Shown: positions 16,896-26,060 of the stretch, piece after piece
Layout: every line of letters begins with the position of its first letter
How positions within the stretch are numbered: the first letter of the stretch is position 1
Assembly: GCA_030824805.1 (NCBI GenBank)
Contig: JAPJRC010000017.1
Coordinates: 1 to 36,861, forward strand
Length of the DNA: 36,861 bases
Direction: 5' to 3'
Origin: Micavibrio sp.
GTDB taxonomy: Bacteria; Pseudomonadota; Alphaproteobacteria; Micavibrionales; Micavibrionaceae
The notes under the pieces: model-generated
What the model was told of the DNA's origin: nothing
Databases searched by the model: none
Seen by the model: the letters and a program-made list of their open reading frames with translations, nothing else
Translations under genes and position numbers: made by a program

Positions 16896-16928
16896 AGTCC
16901 GGCCTTCCAATCGTTGGAAGGCCGGACT
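16896..16928 (+). other. Perfect 15-bp stem-loop between pilin genes
   Basis: AGTCCGGCCTTCCAA (16896-16910), loop TCG, TTGGAAGGCCGGACT (16914-16928). The stem is perfect and GC-rich but no U-tract follows; 13 bases later comes the next start codon. It is better read as an mRNA 3'-end stabiliser or partial attenuator than as a full terminator. Confidence 0.75.
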
Positions 16929-16941
16929 TGCAGGAAAGAAA

Positions 16942-17628
16942 ATGGCAAAGACGCAATCGCAAAGGGGCAGCGCCCTCGTATACATCCTGATTGCCATCGC
17001 ATTGCTGGCGGCATTGACCGCGACGTTAATGAACACATCAAACCAGCAGTCTTCATCGCAGAACACATTTGATGCTGCTGCAGAACTTATTTCACAAATC
17101 AACTTTATCCGTTCCGCCATTCAGGAGTGTGTGCTGACGCATCCCGGTGGCGACACGACCAACGGATATGCTTCGATTTCTCCTCCGCCCGTTAAACCGT
17201 ATCCGTTAAAGCCAACGGATACATATCTGGCATCGCCGTCATCGGAGGATCTCGTGGAATATGTTGGCTGTCCCGGACTGCCGGGGGATTCAAACGACCA
17301 TGCCAGAATTTTTGGCGGCTCCACGGGCAAGTTTCTGCCGCCGCCGCCAAAACTATTTGATAAATGGTATTATTATACGGGGGCTGATGGGGTTTACTTC
17401 ATGATAGGTTCTTCCAACACTGACAGCTCTGTTCAAAACGCTGTACAAAGAGTGGAGGACAGCTTCTTTGAATGCGAGGTGGATATCATAACGGCCGACA
17501 GCACCAACGTTGTTATGGCCACAGAAGGTGATTATTGTGGCGCAGGCAGCACATGCTTGCGTGTATGGTTGGTTACAAATCCAACGGCCATTTATCAGAG
17601 CGCGGAAGAAAATGCTGAGTGTCATTAA
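16942..17628 (+). CDS. Pilin-like protein, first of a tandem pair
   Basis: 228 residues. The leader MAKTQSQRG is followed by SALVYILIAIALLAAL, a pilin-type helix with Tyr at the +5 position instead of Glu. The globular head shares with the next gene the blocks INFIRSAIQECVLT, CPG-PGDSN-HA, GKFLPPPPKLF, GVYFMIG and a Cys-rich C-terminal part ending near RVWLVTNPTAIYQ. The conserved cysteines suggest two or three disulfides. AGGAAAGAAA precedes the ATG. It is probably a minor pilin or tip adhesin subunit; that role is inferred from size, tandem arrangement and position after the candidate major pilin. Confidence 0.82.
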   Translation: MAKTQSQRGSALVYILIAIALLAALTATLMNTSNQQSSSQNTFDAAAELISQINFIRSAIQECVLTHPGGDTTNGYASISPPPVKPYPLKPTDTYLASPSSEDLVEYVGCPGLPGDSNDHARIFGGSTGKFLPPPPKLFDKWYYYTGADGVYFMIGSSNTDSSVQNAVQRVEDSFFECEVDIITADSTNVVMATEGDYCGAGSTCLRVWLVTNPTAIYQSAEENAECH

Positions 17629-17659
17629 AGATATCCGGATGTTTGGATAAGGAATGAAA

Positions 17660-18361
17660 ATGCGTGCAAGAAATTCTCAAAAGGGCAGCGCCCTTGTCTA
17701 CATCCTGATTGCCATCGCATTGCTGGCGGCATTGACCGCGACGTTTATGGATTCATCCAGCCAGCAGACCACCTCGCAAAACGCGTTTAACACGGTTACA
17801 GAATTAAATTCCCAGATCAACTTTATCCGCTCCGCCATTCAGGAATGCGTGCTGACATACCCAGCCGGCGACACAACACCAGGCTATGCGGCCTTGTGGC
17901 ACGGGTATAACGAACCATATCCCATTTTCCCCAACAATGCGTATTTCACAGGCGCAACGCCCGGCCCAACGGCCGTCGGAACGTCTTGGGTATCCGATTT
18001 GCGTTGCCCCGGTAATCCGGGCGACAGCAACGAGCACGCGCTAATCTTTGGCGGGAAATCAGGTAAGTTTTTGCCGCCGCCGCCCAAGCTTTTTTCGCCA
18101 TGGTCTTACTACAATATGGAAGATGGTGTTTTTATCCTTATAGGGACTGATAAAACGGATTCGTATCTTACAACCGCTTTAGAAAAACTTGACGACCAAT
18201 TTTCGGAATGCGAAGCCGATGTTATAACCGGGCCTTTTTCAATGACCAGCGACGATCCGCTTTTCGTATGCCCTACAGGTGCTACATGTTTTCGTGTGTG
18301 GTTGATGTCCAGTCCAAGCGCGGTGTATCAGGGCGCTGACGAACTCGCAAACTGCCCGTAA
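17660..18361 (+). CDS. Pilin-like protein, second of a tandem pair
   Basis: 233 residues, paralogous to the preceding gene. The leader is MRARNSQKG, then SALVYILIAIALLAALTATF. The DNA encoding the leader junction and helix is nearly identical to that of the first copy (about 17680-17750 against 16963-17033), while the heads have diverged; shared blocks include INFIRSAIQECVLT, GKFLPPPPKLF and CFRVWLMSSPSAVYQ. ATG 17660 is chosen because AAGGA (17649-17653) is 6 bases away; ATG 17654 would abut it. The gene ends 3 bases from the stop of the convergent histidine kinase. Confidence 0.82.
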   Translation: MRARNSQKGSALVYILIAIALLAALTATFMDSSSQQTTSQNAFNTVTELNSQINFIRSAIQECVLTYPAGDTTPGYAALWHGYNEPYPIFPNNAYFTGATPGPTAVGTSWVSDLRCPGNPGDSNEHALIFGGKSGKFLPPPPKLFSPWSYYNMEDGVFILIGTDKTDSYLTTALEKLDDQFSECEADVITGPFSMTSDDPLFVCPTGATCFRVWLMSSPSAVYQGADELANCP

Positions 18362-18364
18362 TAT

Positions 18365-20617
18365 CTAAAGTTTTTCTATTTCCTGCTTGGCGCGGATAAA
18401 TTCCGCGTCAATTTTTTTTGTAAGCTCGAGATAGCCGCCGCCATTGGTTTCCGCAGCATGTTGAAGCGCCGCGGCGGCCTCTCCCAAATCGTTGAGACAG
18501 GCAGAACGCGCAGCGCCTTTCAGGCTGTGCGCGCTTTCACGAAGCATGGTGTCATCATTCTGCTCACCGGCTTCCCTGATCTTTTGCACAAGGGATTCCG
18601 TCATCTCTACAAAGAGTTTCAGCATCTCTATGGCGTTTTCATCAAAGGCGCCCATCTGTGCGATCATGGCGTCGCGGTCAATGGCGCTGTTGCTTCCAGT
18701 CGTTGATGGCGGTGGAGTGGTAGGACTAAGATCTTGCGCATTCTCGGAGAGCAAACCCCAGCGTATCAGCAGACGGCGGAACTGGCCGAGCGATACAGGT
18801 TTCAAAAGACATTCATCGAATCCGTGTCCCATGTAAATCTGTCGCTGCGCCATCTGCACATCCGCGGTGAGCGCAATGATGGGGAAATGGCGGCCTGTTG
18901 CTTCATCGTCTTCGCGTATGGCTTTCACCACCGCATAACCATCCATTTCCGGCATATGCAGGTCGGTGAGCAGGATGCCGTATTCACCGCTACGCACCGC
19001 GAATAACGCTTCTCGGCCATTCTCCACAAAGGTTGCCTCTACGCCGAGTGTGTCCAGCTGCCTGCGCAACACATCGCGCACACTTTCCGTGTCTTCGGCG
19101 ATAACAAGGCGGCGGGGGCCCTGCGTGTCCATTTTCACCGTTTTGGAAGCAGCGTCGCGAACAGCTTCGCCAAGCCCTATGCGGCTTGCAGGTTTTGCAA
19201 GATAGACAACGCCGAGTGATTGCAGGGAATGTTGCAGTCCCGCATCGTCACGTACCGTATACATCACGAGTCCCATAAAGGGGCGGATTTGCATGATCTC
19301 GCGGATAAGATCGAGGCCGAGCCCGTCCGGTAAACCCTGGTCTATCAAGCCCACGTCAAACGGCCTGCGTTTTACGAGTTGCAGGGCTTCCGCAATGGTG
19401 GGGCAGCTTTCGACTGTGGCCCCCATGGAACGCAAGGACTTGACGATTTCCTTTGCACCCATCGGATGGTCCTCAACCGACAAAACGGAAATACCGTCCA
19501 GTGAGGGCAGATCAACCGAGTTGGTCTCTGTGCTCACTTCTTCTGTCGGAATCTCGAACCAGAAGGTGGAGCCTTTGCCTGCTTCGCTGGTAACGCCGAT
19601 TTGCCCGCCCATCAATTCAACGAGTTTTTTGCAAATGGAAAGGCCCAGCCCGGTGCCGCCATATTTGCGCGATGTGGAATTGTCGGCTTGGCTGAAAGGG
19701 CGGAACAATTTACCGGCGACTTCCTCGCTCATGCCGATGCCCGTATCGACGATTTCAATGCGGAGAACGAAACCGCGTGCCGGTTGCGGCAGAATTTTTC
19801 CACCGCGGTTGACCTTGATCGTCACCGATCCGTCCTTGGTGAATTTCATCGCGTTGCCGATCAGGTTGATAATGATCTGGCGCAATCTTTTTGGGTCGCC
19901 GACAACGACGAATGGAACGTCCCCCGCAATCTCATCCTTAAGCGTGATGTTTTTTCCCTGCACCTTGACGGTCATGGCTTCGAGGATGCCGCGCGCCAAT
20001 GTGCGGACAGGCACCTCGAAATGATCCAGTTCCATCTGGTCCGCGTCCATTTTGGCGAAGTCCAGAACGTCATCGAGGATTTCAAGAAGACCCGAGGCGG
20101 AATTCCGCGCGGTCTGGGCCATGGTCAGGACGTTTGGCGAAGGTTTGTCCAACTCGATCATCTCAAGCAACCCGTAGATGGATTGCATCGGTGTTCTGAT
20201 TTCATGGCTTATCGTGGCCAGGAAGTTTGATTTCTGGTCTGCAAGCGCATCGGAGTGGGCGACTGCCCGCTTAAGGCTTTCCTCCGCGTCCTTGCTTGCC
20301 GAAACATCTGTGGCCCAGAGCGCGTAGCAATCCGTACCGCCGAATTTTTCCTGCGAAATCGTCAGCAAGGCCCAGCATTGCCGGCTGTTGCGGACAAAGG
20401 GCAGAGTGGCGTCGGCGGGCGGTGTCGGGGAACGGAGTTTGCGGCCCAATTCAAAGGCTTCGTCACAGGGCCATATTTCCTCGAATGCGCGATTGGCGAG
20501 CGAAGGCCCGATCATGCCCTTCATGGCCGCGTTGGCGTAAAGGCATGTTAAATCCTTCCTGTCGCGTTTAAGGACGCACAGGCCTATGGGGATATTGTCG
20601 AAAATCTGGAAGTCCAT
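18365..20617 (-). CDS. Hybrid sensor histidine kinase with two receivers and an Hpt domain
   Basis: 750 residues, no transmembrane segment, so probably cytoplasmic. Order: PAS-like sensor (1-110), HisKA with His138 in ATISHEIRTPMQS, HATPase with NLIGNAMKF (251-259), DTGIGMS and GGTGLGLSI, first receiver (about 375-490, Asp426 in GLIDQGLPDG), second receiver (about 502-622, Asp552 in LLTDLHMPEMDG) and C-terminal Hpt (His697 in SAHSLKGAARS). All phosphotransfer residues are present, so a full His-Asp-His relay is possible within one protein. The stop lies 3 bases from that of the last pilin-like gene. The single-domain receiver at 6961 could accept phosphate from the Hpt domain; this is inference from proximity. 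Confidence 0.95.
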   Translation of the reverse strand: MDFQIFDNIPIGLCVLKRDRKDLTCLYANAAMKGMIGPSLANRAFEEIWPCDEAFELGRKLRSPTPPADATLPFVRNSRQCWALLTISQEKFGGTDCYALWATDVSASKDAEESLKRAVAHSDALADQKSNFLATISHEIRTPMQSIYGLLEMIELDKPSPNVLTMAQTARNSASGLLEILDDVLDFAKMDADQMELDHFEVPVRTLARGILEAMTVKVQGKNITLKDEIAGDVPFVVVGDPKRLRQIIINLIGNAMKFTKDGSVTIKVNRGGKILPQPARGFVLRIEIVDTGIGMSEEVAGKLFRPFSQADNSTSRKYGGTGLGLSICKKLVELMGGQIGVTSEAGKGSTFWFEIPTEEVSTETNSVDLPSLDGISVLSVEDHPMGAKEIVKSLRSMGATVESCPTIAEALQLVKRRPFDVGLIDQGLPDGLGLDLIREIMQIRPFMGLVMYTVRDDAGLQHSLQSLGVVYLAKPASRIGLGEAVRDAASKTVKMDTQGPRRLVIAEDTESVRDVLRRQLDTLGVEATFVENGREALFAVRSGEYGILLTDLHMPEMDGYAVVKAIREDDEATGRHFPIIALTADVQMAQRQIYMGHGFDECLLKPVSLGQFRRLLIRWGLLSENAQDLSPTTPPPSTTGSNSAIDRDAMIAQMGAFDENAIEMLKLFVEMTESLVQKIREAGEQNDDTMLRESAHSLKGAARSACLNDLGEAAAALQHAAETNGGGYLELTKKIDAEFIRAKQEIEKL

Positions 20618-20707
20618 AGGGGTGTTATTAAGAAAAACCTTGAGTTTCAGCCGGAAATTATCATATCACAGTAAGGACTTAAGAATAGCTAAAAGAGGGA
20701 TTTGATT

Positions 20708-21719
<1,012 letters not shown>

Positions 21720-21730
<11 letters not shown>

Positions 21731-21748
21731 GCGGCTGTTCTCTTTTTT
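21720..21748 (+). terminator. Rho-independent terminator of asd
   Basis: CAGCCGC (21720-21726), loop ATAA (containing the end of the asd stop codon), GCGGCTG (21731-21737), then TTCTCTTTTTT. Confidence 0.85.
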
Positions 21749-21777
21749 GAGACTAAGTACTTACTGGGTTTTCTTTT

Positions 21778-22449
21778 GTGGAGGGCGGTTTGGGCGCACA
21801 CGGTCAAACCATATTCAACAGTTCTGTTGCTGATCTAGCGCGATCTTTCAATATCGCGGCGCCTGTGCCGCAGGTGTGTCTTCCCACCAAATTGTACAAT
21901 CAGTTCCTGCATCTTTATCGTCGTTCCTACGCTATGCATGACGGCCTCAAGGCGGTTATAGAGGACGGTGAACACAGGCTCGCCATGGAAGAGGGGCAGG
22001 CGGATTTTCGTCTTCCTGCGCCGGATTATCTGGAGGAAGAAGTCGCGGAATTCGGAAAAGCTCTCAAAGCATTTCAGCCCTTTGCTTTTACGCCCGCCAA
22101 AAAGCCGGATCATGTGTGGCTGCGCTCCAGCAATATCGACGGCTTTTTGAATGTTTTCACCAAAACGCGCGAACTTATCCTCGATGTGGCCGAAGTTTTG
22201 CGCAACAGCGACTATCTTCACTACCATCGCTATCTGCGTGATGTTCAGCAGGTTAAATATGCGGGGCCTGTGTGTCTGCAGCAATTGTTCGACGCTGAAA
22301 TTGTGCTGATACAAACGCACAGGGCGCAACACGGATACCTTGACGGTATCAGACAGGAAGCCGCGCAAAGGAAACTCTACAGCGAGGTTCTTGAGCGTTA
22401 CATATCGCCCGACGAGCCGCAGCGACCCCGTCCCCAGCCCCAAGCATGA
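21778..22449 (+). CDS. Unrecognised helical protein
   Basis: 223 residues that I do not recognise. No signal peptide or transmembrane segment; predicted largely helical, acidic in the middle, and ending in a Pro/Gln/Arg tail (QRPRPQPQA). Notable stretches are CLPTKLYNQFLHLYRRSY near residue 35 and YLHYHRYLRDVQQVKYAG near residue 147. GTG 21778 is the longest start but lacks a ribosome site; the in-frame TTG at 21790 has GGAGGG just upstream and may be the real start. It stands alone between two terminators, so it is its own transcription unit. Confidence 0.7.
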   Translation: MEGGLGAHGQTIFNSSVADLARSFNIAAPVPQVCLPTKLYNQFLHLYRRSYAMHDGLKAVIEDGEHRLAMEEGQADFRLPAPDYLEEEVAEFGKALKAFQPFAFTPAKKPDHVWLRSSNIDGFLNVFTKTRELILDVAEVLRNSDYLHYHRYLRDVQQVKYAGPVCLQQLFDAEIVLIQTHRAQHGYLDGIRQEAAQRKLYSEVLERYISPDEPQRPRPQPQA

Positions 22450-22464
22450 TACGCTATCGTATGG

Positions 22465-22493
22465 AAACTCCGCAGTAGCGAGGCGGAGTTTTG
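22465..22493 (+). terminator. Rho-independent terminator
   Basis: AAACTCCGC (22465-22473), 9-base loop, GCGGAGTTT (22483-22491) followed by a T. It lies 15 bases after the stop of the unrecognised helical protein. Confidence 0.75.
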
Positions 22494-22610
22494 CTATTGC
22501 GGTGCAAACACAATAAAACAAGGAAAATCTTGATTAGAAAGGGTGGATGGATTGTAATCAGGAAGGTCCGCGAATCAAGCGCCATATAACAAAACCAAAG
22601 GGGATCAGCC

Positions 22611-24524
22611 ATGTCCGTATCTTGCTCTCTTGCCCGCAAATTTGTGCTCGGGCTTACCATCACAACCATATTGGTGCCGACCGCTGTTCTTGCAGAGCCA
22701 CTTCCGTTTTTCGATACCATTCCCGATGGCCGCGCTTATTTCGATACACGTGTGAACGATGCGGGCGGCACATTATGGACGCAGGCTCTGTCCGGATTGA
22801 ACGATGGAGATTCGTCATGGACGCAAACAGATTTCACCATAACTGCGACGAATGGCTCAGGGCGCACAGTTAATACCACCACCCTGAATGGCGCGTTTTC
22901 CGGCTTTACAGGATTGAACGGTCTTCAGGGCGGAGACGCTATCGATATGACCGCGGACGGATTGATCGATTCCGGTCTGACTTTTACGTTTAACAACGCC
23001 ATTAATGGCTTTGGTCTTGATCTCGAAAACTGGGCGACCTGTTGTTTTCCTTCGGGCCTTTATCTGAGCTTTGATGGTGGTGCGCCGATCCTGGTGGGTG
23101 AGGCGACACAGAATTCCGACAACCCCGGCGTTCCGGCGGGGCACGGCCCCCGAACATTTGTCGGCGCAATCGATGATTCCGGTACATTCAATACCATCAC
23201 CTTTTACGGTCTCGGCAGTGGCGATGTGCTCTATGCGGGTGGTGTTATCCGCTATGCATTGGTACCGTTGGGTTCTATCAGCGGCGGCGGTTATGTACAA
23301 AACGCAAACCAGACAGCTGCATCCGGCTATGCCGAATATTTCGACCAATTTGATGATGCGGGTCCGCGTCAAACCGTGGCGAATTACCTCAATGGTCTTA
23401 GCCAGGAAGAAACAGTGGAAGCATTGAAGACCATTTTCCCGGTCAACACTTCTATCAACGGGCAGACGGCTATGAATGCCAGCGGCCAGACGGCAAGCGT
23501 GGTTCTCGAAAAAGTCGGAACGGTTCTCGGTGCATCCTCTCCGATGCAGAACATGAATTTTCAGGACGGCACATTCTCGACCTCGCAATGGATATTCGGT
23601 GATGAGGCGCAATCGTCCCGTCCTTCAGGTATGGGCGGCAGCGCAGACCCGGTCATGGCGCTGGCATCCGCGCCGTACAAGAAATTCCAGACAGGCCAGA
23701 ACGCTTTCTGGATCAACGGTGTGGCGGCTGGCGCCAACGGCAGCGATACACCGGAATCGATGGGCTATGACTCGTTCAGCCGCGGCGTTGTTGCCGGTTA
23801 TGAAGTCGCCATCGATGAAAACCACCTGATCGGTGTGATCGGAAGCAGCTTTTTCTCCGATATCGATATCGACAACGATGCCGGTAAGACCGATGCCGAA
23901 AACTACAATATGGGTATGTACGGCCAGAAGCTTCTGGGCGAAACGAAGCTGACAGGTCTGGTTACGGGCGGTTACAGCAATTATGAATCCCAGCGCCGTA
24001 TTGACCTTGGCGGCATTGTTGCAAACCCCGAAGCTGATTACGATGGTTACAGCGCGAGCGCTTCGGTTGGCGCAAGCCATCTGTTCACGCACGGCGACCT
24101 GCAGGTCGAACCATATGTTCAGCTGTCTTACACCAAAGTCTGGACCGAAGGATATTCGGAAGAGGGTGGCGGTGCATTCAACATGGATGTCGAAAGCGAT
24201 TCTTTCTCCGTCGCGGGCGGTAAAATCGGCGCGCGTTTCAAGGCCGGCGTACCCGTGGGCGAAAACCAGCTGGATATCACGCTGAGCCCGTATGTGGGCA
24301 AAGACTGGGAAGTTGAATCGGCGGGTTCCGCGACCAGCTTTGTCGGCTCCGGCGCTTCGACCACGGTGGAGGGGCGCGATCTGACCACGCACCAGATTGG
24401 TCTGGCGACAGAACTGTCCTTGCAGGTGAGCGAGCAGACAACGTTCAAAATCGGCGCGGATCTGAGCAAGGACAAATACGAAGACCGTTACATCGCCTTC
24501 GTCGGTATGGGCTACAAATTCTAA
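22611..24524 (+). CDS. Autotransporter with short passenger domain
   Basis: 637 residues. The Sec signal peptide ends VLA|EP (residue 28). The passenger (about 29-225) is beta-rich with GFGLDLENWA and GTFNTITFYGLG, resembling the jelly-roll choice-of-anchor modules of secreted proteins. Residues about 225-305 (YLNGLSQEETVEALKTIFPV) look like the linker found before autotransporter barrels. From about 363 (QNAFWINGV) to the end is the autotransporter beta-barrel, finishing GMGYKF with the terminal Phe expected for BAM recognition. AGGGG lies about 7 bases before the ATG. It is a monocistronic gene with its own terminator. Likely surface-exposed or released; ligand unknown. Confidence 0.87.
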   Translation: MSVSCSLARKFVLGLTITTILVPTAVLAEPLPFFDTIPDGRAYFDTRVNDAGGTLWTQALSGLNDGDSSWTQTDFTITATNGSGRTVNTTTLNGAFSGFTGLNGLQGGDAIDMTADGLIDSGLTFTFNNAINGFGLDLENWATCCFPSGLYLSFDGGAPILVGEATQNSDNPGVPAGHGPRTFVGAIDDSGTFNTITFYGLGSGDVLYAGGVIRYALVPLGSISGGGYVQNANQTAASGYAEYFDQFDDAGPRQTVANYLNGLSQEETVEALKTIFPVNTSINGQTAMNASGQTASVVLEKVGTVLGASSPMQNMNFQDGTFSTSQWIFGDEAQSSRPSGMGGSADPVMALASAPYKKFQTGQNAFWINGVAAGANGSDTPESMGYDSFSRGVVAGYEVAIDENHLIGVIGSSFFSDIDIDNDAGKTDAENYNMGMYGQKLLGETKLTGLVTGGYSNYESQRRIDLGGIVANPEADYDGYSASASVGASHLFTHGDLQVEPYVQLSYTKVWTEGYSEEGGGAFNMDVESDSFSVAGGKIGARFKAGVPVGENQLDITLSPYVGKDWEVESAGSATSFVGSGASTTVEGRDLTTHQIGLATELSLQVSEQTTFKIGADLSKDKYEDRYIAFVGMGYKF

Positions 24525-24543
24525 CAGCCAACAAAGAGATTTG

Positions 24544-24571
24544 AAAAACCCGCCATCCGGCGGGTTTTTTT
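24544..24571. terminator. Bidirectional terminator
   Basis: AAAAACCCGCC (24544-24554), loop ATCC, GGCGGG (24559-24564) and TTTTTTT. The A-run on one side and T-run on the other let it serve both the autotransporter and the convergent pyridoxal kinase gene, whose stop codon it touches. Confidence 0.9.
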
Positions 24572-25418
24572 ACAAGGCTGTTACATCTATGGGCGCGGGG
24601 GCAACGAAGTGATGCTGTGCCTGTATCAATGCCAGCTCGCGCGTACCGGCCTGCTGTGTTTCTTGAAACAGGCTGAACACGCTGGCGGCTGTTTTGGCAA
24701 GCGCATCCCTCAACGATGCGCCCGAAAGATTGTGGGCGAGGAACAAAGCCGATGTGCAATCGCCCGCGCCGTTGGGAGCGGGGGAGAGCGGCAGCATGGG
24801 CGTGGCAACCAGATATTGTTCGCCGGATTTTGATGACGCCATCATCTGGATCGTGCCGTCTGGTGTCTCGTCGTGCAAAAGCGATGTCAGCAGGACAATA
24901 TCCGGACCCATCGCATGCGCGGCGCGGCAGGCTTCCCTTGCATCCTCCAGTGTGTGGATAGAGCGTTCGGTAAGGTATTCCAGTTCAAACTGGTTTGGGG
25001 TGATGATCCTGGCTTTGGGCACCGCGCGTTCCCGGAAGAAAGCGGGAATGCCTTCACGCACGAAAAATCCCCGCCCGACATCGCCCATCACGGGATCGCA
25101 CAGCCATGTGGCGTTGGCAGGCAACAAATCGAGCGTATCCATAATGGTCTCGGCAATTTCAGGAGAACCCATATAACCGGTGAGCAGCGCGTCGACAGAG
25201 GCAAGCGCGCCTCGCGCCTGCAGTCCCATCAGGATGTCCTTTACATGTTCGGCCGGAAAAACCTGGCCTGTCCATTGCCCGTAACCGGTGTGGTTTGAAA
25301 ACTGGACCGTATTTATGGCAATGACCTCAAAGCCCAGCCTTTGCAGGGGAAAAACGGCGGCGGCATTGCCGACATGGCCGAACGCAACATGGCTTTGGAT
25401 GGACAGTATGTGTTTCAT
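24570..25418 (-). CDS. pdxY: Pyridoxal kinase PdxY-type
   Basis: ATP-dependent phosphorylation of pyridoxal in the vitamin B6 salvage pathway. It has 282 residues, ribokinase fold. Signatures: ILSIQSHVAFGHVGNAAAVF at the N-terminus, CDPVMGDVGRG and the anion-hole motif PNGAGDCTSALFLA with the catalytic Asp. The N-terminal pattern fits PdxY better than PdxK. It is divergent from the MsrB-like gene, with which it shares a 75-base promoter gap. Confidence 0.94.
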   Translation of the reverse strand: MKHILSIQSHVAFGHVGNAAAVFPLQRLGFEVIAINTVQFSNHTGYGQWTGQVFPAEHVKDILMGLQARGALASVDALLTGYMGSPEIAETIMDTLDLLPANATWLCDPVMGDVGRGFFVREGIPAFFRERAVPKARIITPNQFELEYLTERSIHTLEDAREACRAAHAMGPDIVLLTSLLHDETPDGTIQMMASSKSGEQYLVATPMLPLSPAPNGAGDCTSALFLAHNLSGASLRDALAKTAASVFSLFQETQQAGTRELALIQAQHHFVAPAPIDVTAL

Positions 25419-25493
25419 GCCTGTTTTACTGCTTTCTAAATGCTATATTCTGCCAAGGACTATACCCCAATTTTACCGGAACGGAATGCAATC

Positions 25494-26012
25494 ATGACGC
25501 CTCCCATTTCCCGCAGGCTTTTTATAGGATCGGCCCTTGGTGTCTTGGCCGCCGTGTTTTTGCCTTGGCCCGCCCGTGCCGATTTGATCAATTTCAATTT
25601 TCTCAGAAAGAAGGGCGCCGTTTTTCCCTACAGCCTGAGCGAGGCTGAATGGCGCAAGAAACTGGGGGATGAAGCGTATGCAATCCTGCGCGGCGGGGAG
25701 AATGAAACGGCGGGCAACTCGCCGCTGCTGCGGGAACGCAGGAAAGGAGTGTACGCCTGCCGTGGATGCGGGGTGGAGCTTTTTGCGTCCACATCCAAAC
25801 TTATGACCAATGATTATCCGGCTTTCCGCGCTCCTATAGATCCCAAGCGGCTCGGGCTTTCCACCGATTTCGGCATCATCCTTCCGCGCACGGAAGTGCA
25901 TTGTAAAAATTGCGGTTCTCATCTGGGATACAAGTTTACGGTCGACGGGGAGGGCGGCAATCTCTGGCGTTATAGCATCAATGGAACTTCGTTAATGTTT
26001 GTTGCCAGTTAA
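25494..26012 (+). CDS. Tat-exported MsrB-like protein lacking the catalytic cysteine
   Basis: 172 residues. A Tat-type signal (SRRLFIG, then a hydrophobic run ending ARA, about 1-29) precedes a domain of the peptide-methionine (R)-S-oxide reductase type: YSLSEAEWRKKLGDEAYAIL, zinc-site pairs CRGC (89-92) and CKNC (137-140), and GSHLGYKF. In active MsrB the late motif is RYC-N with a catalytic Cys; here it is RYSIN, Ser161. The family's substrate-loop SGxGWPSF is replaced by TNDYPAF. Zinc ligands kept and catalysis lost suggests a binding or structural role, or a different chemistry. ATG 25494 is chosen because an upstream in-frame TTG at 25440 would bury the signal peptide. Confidence 0.82.
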   Translation: MTPPISRRLFIGSALGVLAAVFLPWPARADLINFNFLRKKGAVFPYSLSEAEWRKKLGDEAYAILRGGENETAGNSPLLRERRKGVYACRGCGVELFASTSKLMTNDYPAFRAPIDPKRLGLSTDFGIILPRTEVHCKNCGSHLGYKFTVDGEGGNLWRYSINGTSLMFVAS

Positions 26013-26060
26013 GAACTACTCTCAATTAAAAATATCTGTCATTTTTTTCATGATTTTGCA

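Noticed and set aside
6290..18361. Reading the pilus locus as a Tad (Flp) system
   Set aside because: There is no CpaE/TadZ, no RcpC/CpaB, no TadB/TadC pair and no Flp-type short pilin; the zinc-bearing GspE-like ATPase and single GspF-like protein fit type IVb or T2SS better.
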